Assembly: GCF_014189505.1 (NCBI RefSeq)
Contig: NZ_CP050300.1
Coordinates: 248,001 to 312,000 of the forward strand
Direction of reading: 5' to 3'
Length of the DNA stretch: 64,000 bases
Origin: Phyllobacterium sp. 628
Lineage (GTDB): Bacteria; Pseudomonadota; Alphaproteobacteria; Rhizobiales; Rhizobiaceae
Shown here: positions 17,451 to 27,082 of the stretch, one piece after another
How the letters are laid out: each line of letters starts with the position of its first letter
Numbering within the stretch: position 1 is the first letter of the stretch
Notes under the pieces: model-generated
What the model saw: the letters and a program-made list of their open reading frames with translations, nothing else
The model's database searches: none
Told to the model about the DNA's origin: nothing
Made by a program: the position numbers and the translations under genes

Positions 17451-18745
17451 TGTGTTTTCTGCCATTCGGTTTCAAACAGGGCGGTCAGTTGCCGGATGCT
17501 GGAATTGTGATCGAAATGTTCACGCACCCGCACTTCCGCAGCATCGCCAAGCCGGTGGCGCAGATCCGGTTCGCGTATCGCCCTTTCCAAGGCTGCTGCC
17601 AAAGCATGCGGCTCTTCGGGCGGAACCACAAAACCATTCTCGCCATCGGTGAGCAATTCGGGCACGCCCGAAATATTGGTCGAGATACAGACAAGGTTCT
17701 GGCTGGACGCCTCGACAAGCACGTTCGGCAGGCCGTCGCGGTCGCCATCGGCTGCGATCCGGCAGGCCAGCGCAAAAATATCGGCACGGCGATAGTGCTC
17801 CAGCACCTCTTCCTGCGCCAGTGCACCTTTCCAGGTGATGCGGTCAGTTATCCCTAGCTCTTTGGCCAATGGTTTCAGTTTCGCCAGTTGATCGCCGCCG
17901 CCAATGTGCACAAACGTCCAGTTCAATTCTGCAGGCAGAAGAGCTAGGGCGCGCAGGAGAATGTCGTAACCCTTCTTCTCCACGGCGCGGCCGACGCTCA
18001 GAATTTGCACCGAATCAGCTGCGCTGGAGCCATCGCGCTTCGACCGCACGGTGTTGAAATGACCAAAGCGCGCCAGATCAAGGCCGTGATAGCTCAGATG
18101 TACCTCGTCCTTGCGATCCGTCAGTTGCCGCATATGGTCGTAGCCACTACGGGTGCAGGTTACGCTCCAGCGTGCTTCCGCCAGCTTTTCCGTCAGTTCC
18201 CAATCCGGCGATGTCCAGATGTCCTTGGCATGGGCCGAACAGGTCCAGGGAACGCCTGTCAGGATGCTGGTATAGGCAGTTACAGAAGCCGGTGTGTGAA
18301 TGAAATGCGCGTGCAGCCATTCGCCTGCATCCGGCCATTCATGCGCCAGAACCAGTGCCTGTCCCAAACGGCGAAACCGGTTGCGGGTTACATCGCGTTT
18401 AAGATCAGCCCAGAACCGTCGCAAAAGTGGCTTGAAGCCCGGCTTGGACCACCCGGCAACAAGACCGCGCAATACCCGGAGCGGCTCGTCATGCAGATAT
18501 TCCGGCAGGTAGACAACCCGCGCCTTGATCTCGTCATGGATAGGATGGCGCTTCTTGTCCGTTGGCTTGCGCATGGAAATGAGCGTCAGGTCAAAACCGG
18601 CGCGTTCAAGCCCAAGCAGTTCCTGCGCAATAAAGGTCTCCGACAGGCGCGGATAACCCTTCAGCACCACCAGTGTTTTACGGCGTATCGGCAAAACAGT
18701 CTCTTTATTCAGCAACGGCAAGAGGTAGCTGCTGCTCGCGTTCAT
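17447..18745 (-). CDS. Glycosyltransferase family 4 (WcaL-like)
   Basis: About 432 residues. N-terminal domain opens VVLKGYPRLSETFIAQELLGLE, typical of colanic-acid WcaL/AmsK-type enzymes. The C-terminal domain has RAVEKKGYDILLRAL and DGDRDGLPNVLVEASSQNL, with the E-x7-E pair, then GVPELLTDGENGFVVPP. I start it at the ATG at 18745, which overlaps the preceding gene by 41 bp; a TTG at 18694 just after that gene's stop is an alternative. It would transfer a hexose to a lipid-linked glycan at the inner membrane. The glycan is not identified. Confidence 0.75.
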   Translation of the reverse strand: MNASSSYLLPLLNKETVLPIRRKTLVVLKGYPRLSETFIAQELLGLERAGFDLTLISMRKPTDKKRHPIHDEIKARVVYLPEYLHDEPLRVLRGLVAGWSKPGFKPLLRRFWADLKRDVTRNRFRRLGQALVLAHEWPDAGEWLHAHFIHTPASVTAYTSILTGVPWTCSAHAKDIWTSPDWELTEKLAEARWSVTCTRSGYDHMRQLTDRKDEVHLSYHGLDLARFGHFNTVRSKRDGSSAADSVQILSVGRAVEKKGYDILLRALALLPAELNWTFVHIGGGDQLAKLKPLAKELGITDRITWKGALAQEEVLEHYRRADIFALACRIAADGDRDGLPNVLVEASSQNLVCISTNISGVPELLTDGENGFVVPPEEPHALAAALERAIREPDLRHRLGDAAEVRVREHFDHNSSIRQLTALFETEWQKTQ

Positions 18746-19919
18746 CCAGCCAATCGCCAACAATCTTGGATATATGGACCAGCCCTTCCAGCCTCATACC
18801 TTCGCCCTTGCCGCTCTTGGATGGCGGCGCCCGATCAGGCAACCGTTTCAAGGCTTCGGCGAGAAGCAGCGGATCTTCGGCTTCTTCGGGCAGCAGCATA
18901 TCCACCAGCCCAAGCTCCGATGCGCGCTGGGCGCGGATCAGTTGCTCTTCGCGCGGCTGGACGCGTGGCACGATGAGCGCAGGCTTGTCGAAGGACAGGA
19001 TTTCGCAATAGGTGTTGTAACCGCCCATCGCCACCACGGCCTTGGCTCCGGCAATCAGCTCTTCCATGCGGTTATCGAACTCTATGACCTCGATATAAGG
19101 GATTTTGCCGCCCTTCTTCACCAGCTTGGCCCGCTGTTTTGCGGGCATGTAGGGTCCAAGTACGATAAACGCCTTGTGCTGCAGGGTAGGGTCCTGCTGA
19201 TAGGCGTGAATGACATTGTGAACGAGATCGGCACCATCGCCGCCACCGCCGGTTGTCACCAGAATATAATCGCCTTCCGGAACGTGGGTAGAAGCCTTGT
19301 CATGCGACAGGCTGCGCTGCAGGAAGCCGACAAACTTCATCTTGTCACGCACGGTCGAAGGCACATCCAGATCCAGCAGCGGATCATAAAAATCCGGCGG
19401 ACCATAGACCCAGATATTATCATAATACTGGTCGATCTTCTCCATCACATTGCTCTTCTTCCATTCGGCTTCGAGCAGATGCGGGGCATCCATCACTTCG
19501 CGCAGACCAAGCACCAGCGTTGTACCGCGTGATTTCAGATAGGCGAGGGTTTCTTCCGCTTCGCCCTTCAGGCCCATCGGTTCTTTGTCGACAATGAAAA
19601 TGTCGGGCTGGAAAGTTTCCGCCGTATGCCGGATGATGGACTGCCGCATCTTCAGCGTGTCGTGCAGATCAATATGCCGGGCTAGCGATGTATATTCGCC
19701 GTTACGCAGCTTGATCACGCTTGGCACCTTCACAAAATCCACGCGTGCACGGTAGTCGAACGCTCCGGCAATGGTTGCACCGGAGATGATGAGAATGTTG
19801 AGCCCGCGATAATCTTCGACAAGCGAATGGGCAATGGTCCTGCAGCGCCTCAGATGGCCAAGACCAAAAGTATCGTGGCTGTACATCAGGATCCGCGCAT
19901 CTTCAAAACGCCGCATCAT
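18705..19919 (-). CDS. MurG-like glycosyltransferase (GT28 type)
   Basis: About 404 residues, started at the ATG at 19919 (MMRRFEDARILMYSHDTFGLGHL); an upstream in-frame start at 19973 adds 18 residues of low quality. Landmarks are GLGHLRRCRTIAHSL in the N-terminal Rossmann domain, LVTTGGGGDG, and AMGGYNTYCEILSFDKPAL with the GGYN acceptor loop. It shares this layout with the disrupted gene at 16327-17450, so the cluster has two related enzymes. It is the first gene of the run and starts about 100 bp after the ABC permease gene ends. Substrate unknown. Confidence 0.75.
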   Translation of the reverse strand: MMRRFEDARILMYSHDTFGLGHLRRCRTIAHSLVEDYRGLNILIISGATIAGAFDYRARVDFVKVPSVIKLRNGEYTSLARHIDLHDTLKMRQSIIRHTAETFQPDIFIVDKEPMGLKGEAEETLAYLKSRGTTLVLGLREVMDAPHLLEAEWKKSNVMEKIDQYYDNIWVYGPPDFYDPLLDLDVPSTVRDKMKFVGFLQRSLSHDKASTHVPEGDYILVTTGGGGDGADLVHNVIHAYQQDPTLQHKAFIVLGPYMPAKQRAKLVKKGGKIPYIEVIEFDNRMEELIAGAKAVVAMGGYNTYCEILSFDKPALIVPRVQPREEQLIRAQRASELGLVDMLLPEEAEDPLLLAEALKRLPDRAPPSKSGKGEGMRLEGLVHISKIVGDWLDEREQQLPLAVAE

Positions 19920-20021
19920 GGTCAAAACCTCTTGAATACGATGTGCCGTTGCAGTCGGAACTGCACAGCACATTCGGAACGGCTGGGAGAATCCAAGTTC
20001 ATTGGCCTTTCAACTTTCCAC

Positions 20022-21197
20022 TTATCTGTAGGGATCGGCTGCGTCGCGCAACCCGTCTCCCAGAAAATTGAACGCCAAAATAACAAGAATAACCGGAATC
20101 ATCGGGAACAGCAGCCACGGATAGAAGGCGATAACGCTGACACTGCGTGCTTCGGTCAACAAAATACCCCAACTGGTGATGGGTGGCCGAAGGCCAAGGC
20201 CCAGAAAGCTCAATGCTGTTTCGCCAAGGATCATACCGGGTATCGATATGGTTGCGGTTGCGATGAGGTGCGACATAAAGCCGGGCACAAGGTGCCGGCC
20301 GATGATGCGTCCGCTCTTTGCGCCCATCAACTGTGCGGCGAGCACGTAATCCTCTTCCCGCAATGCCAGAATTTTGGAGCGCACCGCACGGGCAAGACCA
20401 GTCCAGTCCAGCATGCCGAGAATCAGCGTGATGCCAAAATAGATCAGAATTGGGCTCCAGGTCACGGGCATGATCGCCGCCAACGCCATCCAGAGCGGCA
20501 AGCTGGGTAGAGATTGAAGCACCTCGATGACGCGCTGAACAAGCAAGTCAAACCATCCGCCATGATACCCTGCCAGTCCGCCGATAATGATGCCGAGAAC
20601 GAAACTGATGGTGATACCAATAAGGCCAATGGTCAATGAGATACGCGCACCATAGATGATGCGTGAAAGCACGTCACGGCCAAGGCGATCCGTACCAAGC
20701 AAGAACATCTGCCCCCCTTTGGCGGGACAGACAAGATGAACATTGGTCGCCACGGCTCCCCAGAAGCGGTAATCATCGCCGCGGCAGAAGAAGCGCAACG
20801 GCTGCACATCGCTTTTGTTGTCGGTATACACGCGCTTCAGCGATTCCATGTCTACTTTCATTTCACGGCCGTAGACATAAGGCCCAATTAACTTTCCGTC
20901 ATGGAACAGACGGACCCGCTGTGGCGGGGAATGAATGAAATCAACATTTCGTGTGTGCAGGTTATAAGGCGCCAGAAACTCGGCAATGATGATCATGCCG
21001 TAGAGTGCGAGCAGGAAAATACCTGAGGCAAGCGCCAGCCGGTGGCGTTTGAATTTCCACCACATCAAGCGCAATTGCGAAGCAAGATGAATCTTGGCCT
21101 GCGCTTCGGTCATGGCCTCGATCGACATCGGGTCGAACGGAGCGGCGGAGACATAGTGCTGCAAAGGTGCACCGGGTTGTGGGAGCGGCAAAGTCAC
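20022..21197 (-). CDS. Peptide-type ABC transporter permease (DppC/YejE-like)
   Basis: A 391-residue inner-membrane permease. The start is a GTG overlapping the preceding stop (GTGA). The first membrane helix is near residues 55-75; then ~70 extra residues (SPPQRVRLFHDGKLIGPYVYG and on) precede the conserved GTDRLGRDVLSRIIYGARISL. The ATPase-coupling EAA loop is EEDYVLAAQLMGAKSGRII. The periplasmic insertion resembles that of YejE-type permeases more than plain DppC. Last gene of a four-gene importer operon. Substrate not predictable from this; peptides or oligosaccharides are both known for the class. Confidence 0.85.
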   Translation of the reverse strand: MTLPLPQPGAPLQHYVSAAPFDPMSIEAMTEAQAKIHLASQLRLMWWKFKRHRLALASGIFLLALYGMIIIAEFLAPYNLHTRNVDFIHSPPQRVRLFHDGKLIGPYVYGREMKVDMESLKRVYTDNKSDVQPLRFFCRGDDYRFWGAVATNVHLVCPAKGGQMFLLGTDRLGRDVLSRIIYGARISLTIGLIGITISFVLGIIIGGLAGYHGGWFDLLVQRVIEVLQSLPSLPLWMALAAIMPVTWSPILIYFGITLILGMLDWTGLARAVRSKILALREEDYVLAAQLMGAKSGRIIGRHLVPGFMSHLIATATISIPGMILGETALSFLGLGLRPPITSWGILLTEARSVSVIAFYPWLLFPMIPVILVILAFNFLGDGLRDAADPYR

Positions 21198-22192
21198 TTG
21201 GTGCTCCTGCCCTGCAAACGGATACGCGGATCGAGAAAGGCCAGTGCGATATCGGATATCAGCACGCCGATAACGGTGAGGAAAGCGAGGAACATTAGAA
21301 ACGAACCCGCAAGATACATATCCTGGCTTTGCAGCGCCTTGATCAGCATCGGCCCGGTCGTTTCCAGTGAAAGCACGATGGCCGTAATCTCTGCCCCCGA
21401 AATAATCGACGGGAGGATCGAACCGATATCAGCCACGAAAAAGTTCAGCGCCATGCGCAGTGGATATTTGACCAGCGTACGGAAAGGATGCAGCCCTTTG
21501 GCCCGGGCGGTCATCACATATTGCTTTTGCAATTCGTCCAGCAAGTTGGCGCGCAGACGCCTGATCATGCCTGCCGTACCAGCGGTACCGACGATGATAA
21601 CGGGAATCCACAAGTGAGCGAGGATCGACCGGGCCTTTTCCCAGCTCATGGGCTCGCTGAGATATTTCTGGTCCATCAGGTGGCCAATGGATGTGCCGAA
21701 CCAGATATTGGCAAAATACATCAGGATGAGCGCCAGCATAAAGTTTGGAATGGCAATACCAAGCAGGCCAAACAGCGTCAGACCATAATCGCTCCAGCTA
21801 TATTGATGGGTTGCCGAGTACATGCCGATGGGGAATGCGAGCAGCCACGTCACCAAGATGGTGCAGAACGATACGAGCACTGTCAGCCACAAGCGGTCTC
21901 CCACAACGGCGCTTACCGGCAGCTGGTACTCAAAGGAATAGCCAAAATCGCCCTGCAGCATGCCGCCGAGCCAATGGAAATAACGCAGCACCGGGGGCTG
22001 GTCGAAACCGTATTGGTGGCGAAGCTCCTCCATATCCTGAAGGTTTACCGTCTCGCCCTGCGCCTGCATTTCGGCGATCTGGCTTTCGAAGAAATTGCCG
22101 GGCGGCAATTCGATGATAACGAAAACGAGCGCTGAAATGATCAGCAGCGTCGGGATCATGGCGGCTATCCGCCAGAGAATATATCGCAGCAT
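21194..22192 (-). CDS. Peptide-type ABC transporter permease (DppB-like)
   Basis: A 332-residue permease with about six membrane helices. It begins MLRYILWRIAAMIPTLLIIS, the standard DppB/OppB opening, and has the EAA coupling loop QYVMTARAKGLHPFRTLVKY and an ending RIRLQGRSTK. It follows the substrate-binding gene by 4 bp and overlaps the second permease by 4 bp, so the two permeases are translated together and form the channel heterodimer. Confidence 0.85.
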   Translation of the reverse strand: MLRYILWRIAAMIPTLLIISALVFVIIELPPGNFFESQIAEMQAQGETVNLQDMEELRHQYGFDQPPVLRYFHWLGGMLQGDFGYSFEYQLPVSAVVGDRLWLTVLVSFCTILVTWLLAFPIGMYSATHQYSWSDYGLTLFGLLGIAIPNFMLALILMYFANIWFGTSIGHLMDQKYLSEPMSWEKARSILAHLWIPVIIVGTAGTAGMIRRLRANLLDELQKQYVMTARAKGLHPFRTLVKYPLRMALNFFVADIGSILPSIISGAEITAIVLSLETTGPMLIKALQSQDMYLAGSFLMFLAFLTVIGVLISDIALAFLDPRIRLQGRSTK

Positions 22193-22196
22193 CCGG

Positions 22197-24101
22197 TCAG
22201 CCCTCCTTCAGCCAGAAGGTGTCGGGCATATAGATTCCGAGATAGCAAGTCGGATCAAACCCGTAGAGGCCCTTCTCAGGGACATTCTGCAAACGGGATG
22301 ATCGCATGATGGGCTGCAACGTTCCGTTGACCAGCCCAATGGAGAACACTTGATCGGTGAAAATCGACAGCATCTTATGCCATATTTCCGTGCGCTCCTG
22401 CATATGCGCGGATTTGCGCCACTGGTGCTGCAGGGCAAGAAGCTCCACTGCCGCCGGCAGATCGGGCGCTTCACCATTCTGCCCGAGTGAAAGATAATGT
22501 CTGCCCCAGACCGGCCACTGGTATTGATCGTCCATGGTTGGGGCCAACTGTCCGGGATTCATATCCGGCGTAGCAACGCCATTGGCAATGCCATACCAGA
22601 TCGACATCATGATCCGGCCACCCTGCGCCCGGCTGCGGAAAATATCGCGCTGCGACGTGCGCGTGTACAGTGCCAGGCCAAGCTTGCGCCAATGATCCGT
22701 CACGAGTTCGAGTACGTCCGTATCGAGCGTACTCTCGCCGGGTGACTCTATTGTAATCTCAGCAGGGCGGCCATCGGGTAAAAGGCGGACGCCGTCATCA
22801 TTGCGGTTCTGCATACCCAACTCATCGAGCAGGGCATTGGCCTTATCAGGATTGTGTTCAATCCAGGCTTTGGCATATTCGGGTTTATAGAGCGGGCTTT
22901 CCGGCAATACCGTATCGGCACTTGGCGTTCCAAGGCCGTAGAATACCGCCATATTGATTTCGTGCCGGTCAGTACCCAGCGATAGGGCACGGCGGAAGCG
23001 CACATCCCGGAACAGATTACGCCAGCCATCATCCACGTAATTCAAATTGGGCACGATCGCAACGCGCGAGCCACGGATCATCTTCCACAGGTCGACTTTC
23101 ACCGGGTAACGTTTTTCCGCATCCTTCAGGAAGGTATAATCGGTGAAATCCACACCCGTCGCCTGCAGATCGCTTTCGCCTGCACCCGCCTTGGCCGGAA
23201 TGATTGACGATGAACTGACATTCAGGATGAAACGGTCGATATAGGGCAATTGCCGCCCATTCTCGTCCACGCGATGAAAGAACGGATTGCGATCAAAAAC
23301 AAATTGTTCGGCTGGCGACGTCGTTGTATTGACCCATGGATCAAGCACCGGCAGTTCCGGATTTTCCGGACGATATTGCCGCGCCATCTTGATGTGAAGG
23401 TCCGCCCATTTCTTGACCCGGTTTTCCTTCATCAGGGCCTGAAGCCGGAACTTGTCCTGATAGTCCTTGTGGAATTTCTTCAAATAGGCTGACGGGCCAA
23501 CAATAACCAATGCCTGCGGGGCAGCGAGCGTGGGAAGAAAGTCAGGGTTGGGCGCTTCCCAGGAATAACGAACCGTCAGCGGATCGATGACTTCAAACTT
23601 GGGCAGCTTTCCGTCAATACGCAGCTCAAGCGCACCACCACCCGGTGTCAAATCCGCATTCAGAAGGACATCATTCCACCAATAGCTGAAATCATCCGCG
23701 GTCAATGGCGAGCCATCAGACCATCTATGGCCTTCACGAATCCGGAAGGTGAAAACCGTATCATTTTCCGATTCGAACGATTCAAGCACGTCAGGGCGCA
23801 AGACAAGATGCTCGTCATAGCCGACCAGACGGGCATAGCCATAGATCGTCATGAAGCGGATATCTTTTCCGCTGCCAATAATGGTGCGGACTGTTCCGCC
23901 ATATTGGCCGGGAACACGGCCGATTTCCTTCATGTTGATGATACGCGGGTGCTTCGGCAAACGCTGTACCAGCGGCGGCAGGCTCGTGGCACGCAGCCGG
24001 TCTGCAAGGAATTCCGGCTCGCGTTCGCGATCGGCGGCCTTCACCGTAGCCGGCACCATGGCGGATGCGAGCACACCCAGGACCGTGCGCCGCGTTACCA
24101 C
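22197..24101 (-). CDS. Extracellular solute-binding protein, family 5
   Basis: A 634-residue periplasmic binding protein of the SBP_bac_5 class. The GTG start at 24101 overlaps the ATPase gene by 7 bp. The N-terminus is a probable twin-arginine signal ([13 protein letters not shown], then a cleavage site around ATVKAA). Family landmarks are FRIREGHRWSDGSPLTADDF, DVRFRRALSLGTDRHEIN and PNPDFLPTLAAP. At ~600 mature residues it is longer than DppA/OppA and similar in size to YejA and the binding proteins for larger oligomers. Ligand unknown. Confidence 0.85.
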   Translation of the reverse strand: MVTRRTVLGVLASAMVPATVKAADREREPEFLADRLRATSLPPLVQRLPKHPRIINMKEIGRVPGQYGGTVRTIIGSGKDIRFMTIYGYARLVGYDEHLVLRPDVLESFESENDTVFTFRIREGHRWSDGSPLTADDFSYWWNDVLLNADLTPGGGALELRIDGKLPKFEVIDPLTVRYSWEAPNPDFLPTLAAPQALVIVGPSAYLKKFHKDYQDKFRLQALMKENRVKKWADLHIKMARQYRPENPELPVLDPWVNTTTSPAEQFVFDRNPFFHRVDENGRQLPYIDRFILNVSSSSIIPAKAGAGESDLQATGVDFTDYTFLKDAEKRYPVKVDLWKMIRGSRVAIVPNLNYVDDGWRNLFRDVRFRRALSLGTDRHEINMAVFYGLGTPSADTVLPESPLYKPEYAKAWIEHNPDKANALLDELGMQNRNDDGVRLLPDGRPAEITIESPGESTLDTDVLELVTDHWRKLGLALYTRTSQRDIFRSRAQGGRIMMSIWYGIANGVATPDMNPGQLAPTMDDQYQWPVWGRHYLSLGQNGEAPDLPAAVELLALQHQWRKSAHMQERTEIWHKMLSIFTDQVFSIGLVNGTLQPIMRSSRLQNVPEKGLYGFDPTCYLGIYMPDTFWLKEG

Positions 24102-25984
24102 GCGCGTAATTCCCGTGCATCGGCATTGCGCCTTGCGAGCACCAGATGGCCATTGCCGAGATCGGCCGGTGACAGCGGGTCGTCACTGTCCTCGCCGGAA
24201 AAATTCGGTCCCCAGGCGTGCTGATCCGATGCACCGCTGGCCTTCAAAGTTTTGAAGTCGAGGGGACGATCGAGATCGGGGAAGGGCACGGCCGCGAGAA
24301 GCGCGCGGGTATAGGGATGCACCGGGTCCCGCAGGATAATTTCGCGCGGGGCAATCTCGACAATACGGCCAGCGCACATCACGGCAATTCGATCCGCCAT
24401 ATAATCGACCACTGCCAGATTATGCGAAATGAAGAGGTAAGTCAGGCCCAATTCCTTCTGCAGATCTTTGAGCAGATTGAGAATCTGCGCCTGTACCGAA
24501 ACATCCAGCGCCGAGACAGGCTCGTCGCAGATCAGCAATTGCGGCCCGAGCGCCAGCGCCCGCGCGATGCCGATACGCTGCCGCTGCCCACCGGAAAAAC
24601 TGTGCGGATAGCGATTGAGGTAGCGCTGGTCGAGACCAATGGCCTGCATCAGTGCCCGCACCTTCTCCAGCCGGTACGCCTTGTCGCCGCGACCATGAAT
24701 TTCCAGCGGCTCGCTCAGAATATTCTGCACCGTCATGCGCGGCGAAAGCGAGGATACCGGATCCTGAAACACCATCTGGATCTTGGTGCGCAGTTCCATC
24801 AGTTTTGCACCCTGCGCGGCAAGCACATCGATCTTGCCTTTGCCATCGTCAAACGTGACGGAGCCACCATCGGGCGTAATGGCGCGCATCAGAATTTTGC
24901 TGACCGTGGTCTTGCCACAACCGCTCTCACCCACGAGCCCGAGACATTCCCCGCGCCTGATATCGAAGCTGACGCCGTCAACTGCACGAATTCGGGTCTT
25001 GTCCTGTTTGCCGAACAATCCGGATTTCCGGATGCCGTAGGTCTTGGTCAGGTTTCGCACTGAGAGCAGGACGTCAGGCGCGGACTCTTCCTGCTTTTTC
25101 TTGCCCCACAATGCGCCCGAATTGACCGGCACCTCACGCAAGGCTTTCAGGCGCTCGCCGGGCTTCATATCGAAATGCGGAATAGCGGCCATCAGGCCCT
25201 TCAGATAGGGATGCTGCGGATTGCGGAATATCGCATCAACCGGCCCGGCTTCCATGATCTCGCCATGATAGATCACCACCACTTCATCGGCCATGTTGGC
25301 AACAACGCCAAGATCATGGGTGATCAACAGCATTGCCATATTGAGCTTGTGCTGGAGATTGCGCAGCAGTTCGAGAATTTGCGCCTGAATGGTCACATCA
25401 AGCGCGGTTGTCGGCTCGTCAGCAATCAACAAAGCAGGGCGGCAGATCAGCGCCATGGCGATCATGGCACGCTGGCGCATACCGCCGGACAGCTCAAACG
25501 GGTACATGTCATAGGTGCGCTTGGGATTGGAGAACCCCACAAGCCCGAGCATCTCTTCGGTCTGGGACCGGCGTTCGGATTTGGTTGCTTTGGTATGGAT
25601 TGCCAGAACTTCGCTGATCTGGTTGCCGACCGTGTGCAGCGGCGACAACGAGGTCATTGGTTCCTGAAAGATCTTGGCCATGCGGCTGCCGCGCAGCGCT
25701 CTGATTTCAGGCCCATCCCGTTCCAGTTGCAGAATATCGGTGGTTTTCCCGTCAACGGGATCCGTGAACAATATTTTGCCTGTCACCGCAGCCGTATTGG
25801 GCAGGATACCCATAACCGATTGGCTGATAACGGATTTTCCGGAACCGGATTCACCAACGAGTGCCGTCACCTTACCCGGAAGGATGCGCAGATTTGCGCC
25901 TTTGACGACATGCATACGCCCTCCCAGCATCGAAAACGAGATGCCGAGATTTTCAATACGCAACAGATCAGACCCCGACGTCAT
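24095..25984 (-). CDS. Fused double ATP-binding protein of a peptide-type ABC importer
   Basis: A 629-residue protein joining two ATPase domains, equivalent to DppD plus DppF and arranged like YejF. Domain 1 has Walker [12 protein letters not shown] near residue 40 and signature [11 protein letters not shown]; domain 2 has [12 protein letters not shown] near 348 and [15 protein letters not shown]. Both have intact Walker B motifs ([11 protein letters not shown] and [11 protein letters not shown]). It is the first gene of the operon (ATPase, binding protein, permease B, permease C). All motifs needed for transport are present. Confidence 0.9.
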   Translation of the reverse strand: MTSGSDLLRIENLGISFSMLGGRMHVVKGANLRILPGKVTALVGESGSGKSVISQSVMGILPNTAAVTGKILFTDPVDGKTTDILQLERDGPEIRALRGSRMAKIFQEPMTSLSPLHTVGNQISEVLAIHTKATKSERRSQTEEMLGLVGFSNPKRTYDMYPFELSGGMRQRAMIAMALICRPALLIADEPTTALDVTIQAQILELLRNLQHKLNMAMLLITHDLGVVANMADEVVVIYHGEIMEAGPVDAIFRNPQHPYLKGLMAAIPHFDMKPGERLKALREVPVNSGALWGKKKQEESAPDVLLSVRNLTKTYGIRKSGLFGKQDKTRIRAVDGVSFDIRRGECLGLVGESGCGKTTVSKILMRAITPDGGSVTFDDGKGKIDVLAAQGAKLMELRTKIQMVFQDPVSSLSPRMTVQNILSEPLEIHGRGDKAYRLEKVRALMQAIGLDQRYLNRYPHSFSGGQRQRIGIARALALGPQLLICDEPVSALDVSVQAQILNLLKDLQKELGLTYLFISHNLAVVDYMADRIAVMCAGRIVEIAPREIILRDPVHPYTRALLAAVPFPDLDRPLDFKTLKASGASDQHAWGPNFSGEDSDDPLSPADLGNGHLVLARRNADARELRAW

Positions 25985-26121
25985 GCCAGTTTTTTGTTCC
26001 CCAAAGCGCTTTTTATTGCCGCCATTAAACCCAGACTATCTCACGATATACAGTGAGTCCAGTTGGGTCACATGCTGATGACAACACCACCCTGTTGGGG
26101 ATCGTTTCGGTGCGCCAGCCC

Positions 26122-27082
26122 TTACAGTACCGGGCAGAATTGCGCATCCATGACATCTTCGCACCGGGGCGAGCGGCGGAAGTCGTCATAATAGAGCGTC
26201 CAATTCCTGTCGTCCGCCGCACGATAGGGGCCGAATTTGAAATACTGATTCTTGCCAAGACCTTTGTCGTTGTGACCAATATGACCCTTGATCGTGACAA
26301 TCCACTTATTGTTGGCAAATATCTCGACATGCCCGGAACCGTCGGGTCCAGGCTTGGTATAAATGGCAAAATCGATCCAGCCGGAACCGGGCGTCGGCAG
26401 CTTGTTGCCCCGATCGATCAGCGTGATCGCATTGGTACAGGTGTTGAACTGCTTGCCATCCTGCGGCGTCCAGGTGGAATCCGTCGCCACAAGCGCACGC
26501 ATCTGGTTGGTGTCCGGCCGCAGCCACACCCGCGTCTGATCATCGCCACATGCCTTGACGGTCGTGGTTCCTTCAGCTTTCAGCGGCGCAATGTAATTGG
26601 TTTCGATCGTGGCAAACAATTTGCCCTGATTGAGCCGCAGCGCCAGAAACGGACTGAAATCGCCCACTGCTTTCGGCCCGATTTCCCGTTTCCATTGGGC
26701 GATCAGATAACGGTGGTCACCGCTTGGTATCGGATCGGCAAACTTGACGGCAAATCCGTACCAGACACCTTCATTGTAGGGGACACGCTTATCGGTCTTT
26801 TCCCAGATTTCGGCCCGTTCGCTGCAGTTGTTTTTTTACACCGGGGCATAATGGTTTGACACTCAGTTTGAGTGCACCCCCGCCTGTCCGCGTCACCTCG
26901 GATTGGAATTCGACAGTCCCGGCGCTCTGCTCAAAGTTCTTGCGGTAATAAAGTCCACCGGCAGGCGAAAAATCCTTACCGTCAAAACCATCCACGAGCA
27001 CATCGCTCTTTGGCTCGGCAGTTGCGGGGGACATGTTTAAACCAGCAAACAAGGCGGCCATCAGGACGATCTTTCGCTTCAT
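26122..27082 (-). pseudogene. Polysaccharide lyase-like (heparin-lyase I fold) exported protein, frame-disrupted
   Basis: Begins with a Sec signal peptide (MKRKIVLMAALFAGLNMSPATA). The frame breaks at a T7 run (26831-26837, A7 on the coding strand). With six A the sequence continues VKNNCSERAEIWEKTDKRV, then a coherent jelly-roll pattern including WIDFAIYTKPGPDGSG and GPYRAADDRNWTLYYDDF, ~319 residues in all. The ERAEI segment and the W-x-D-F core are typical of alginate/heparin-lyase-I-like folds (PL7/PL13/PL20 style). Its ATG overlaps the stop of the cyclase gene upstream (ATGA), so they are co-transcribed. The lyase assignment is by fold pattern only. Confidence 0.6.
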
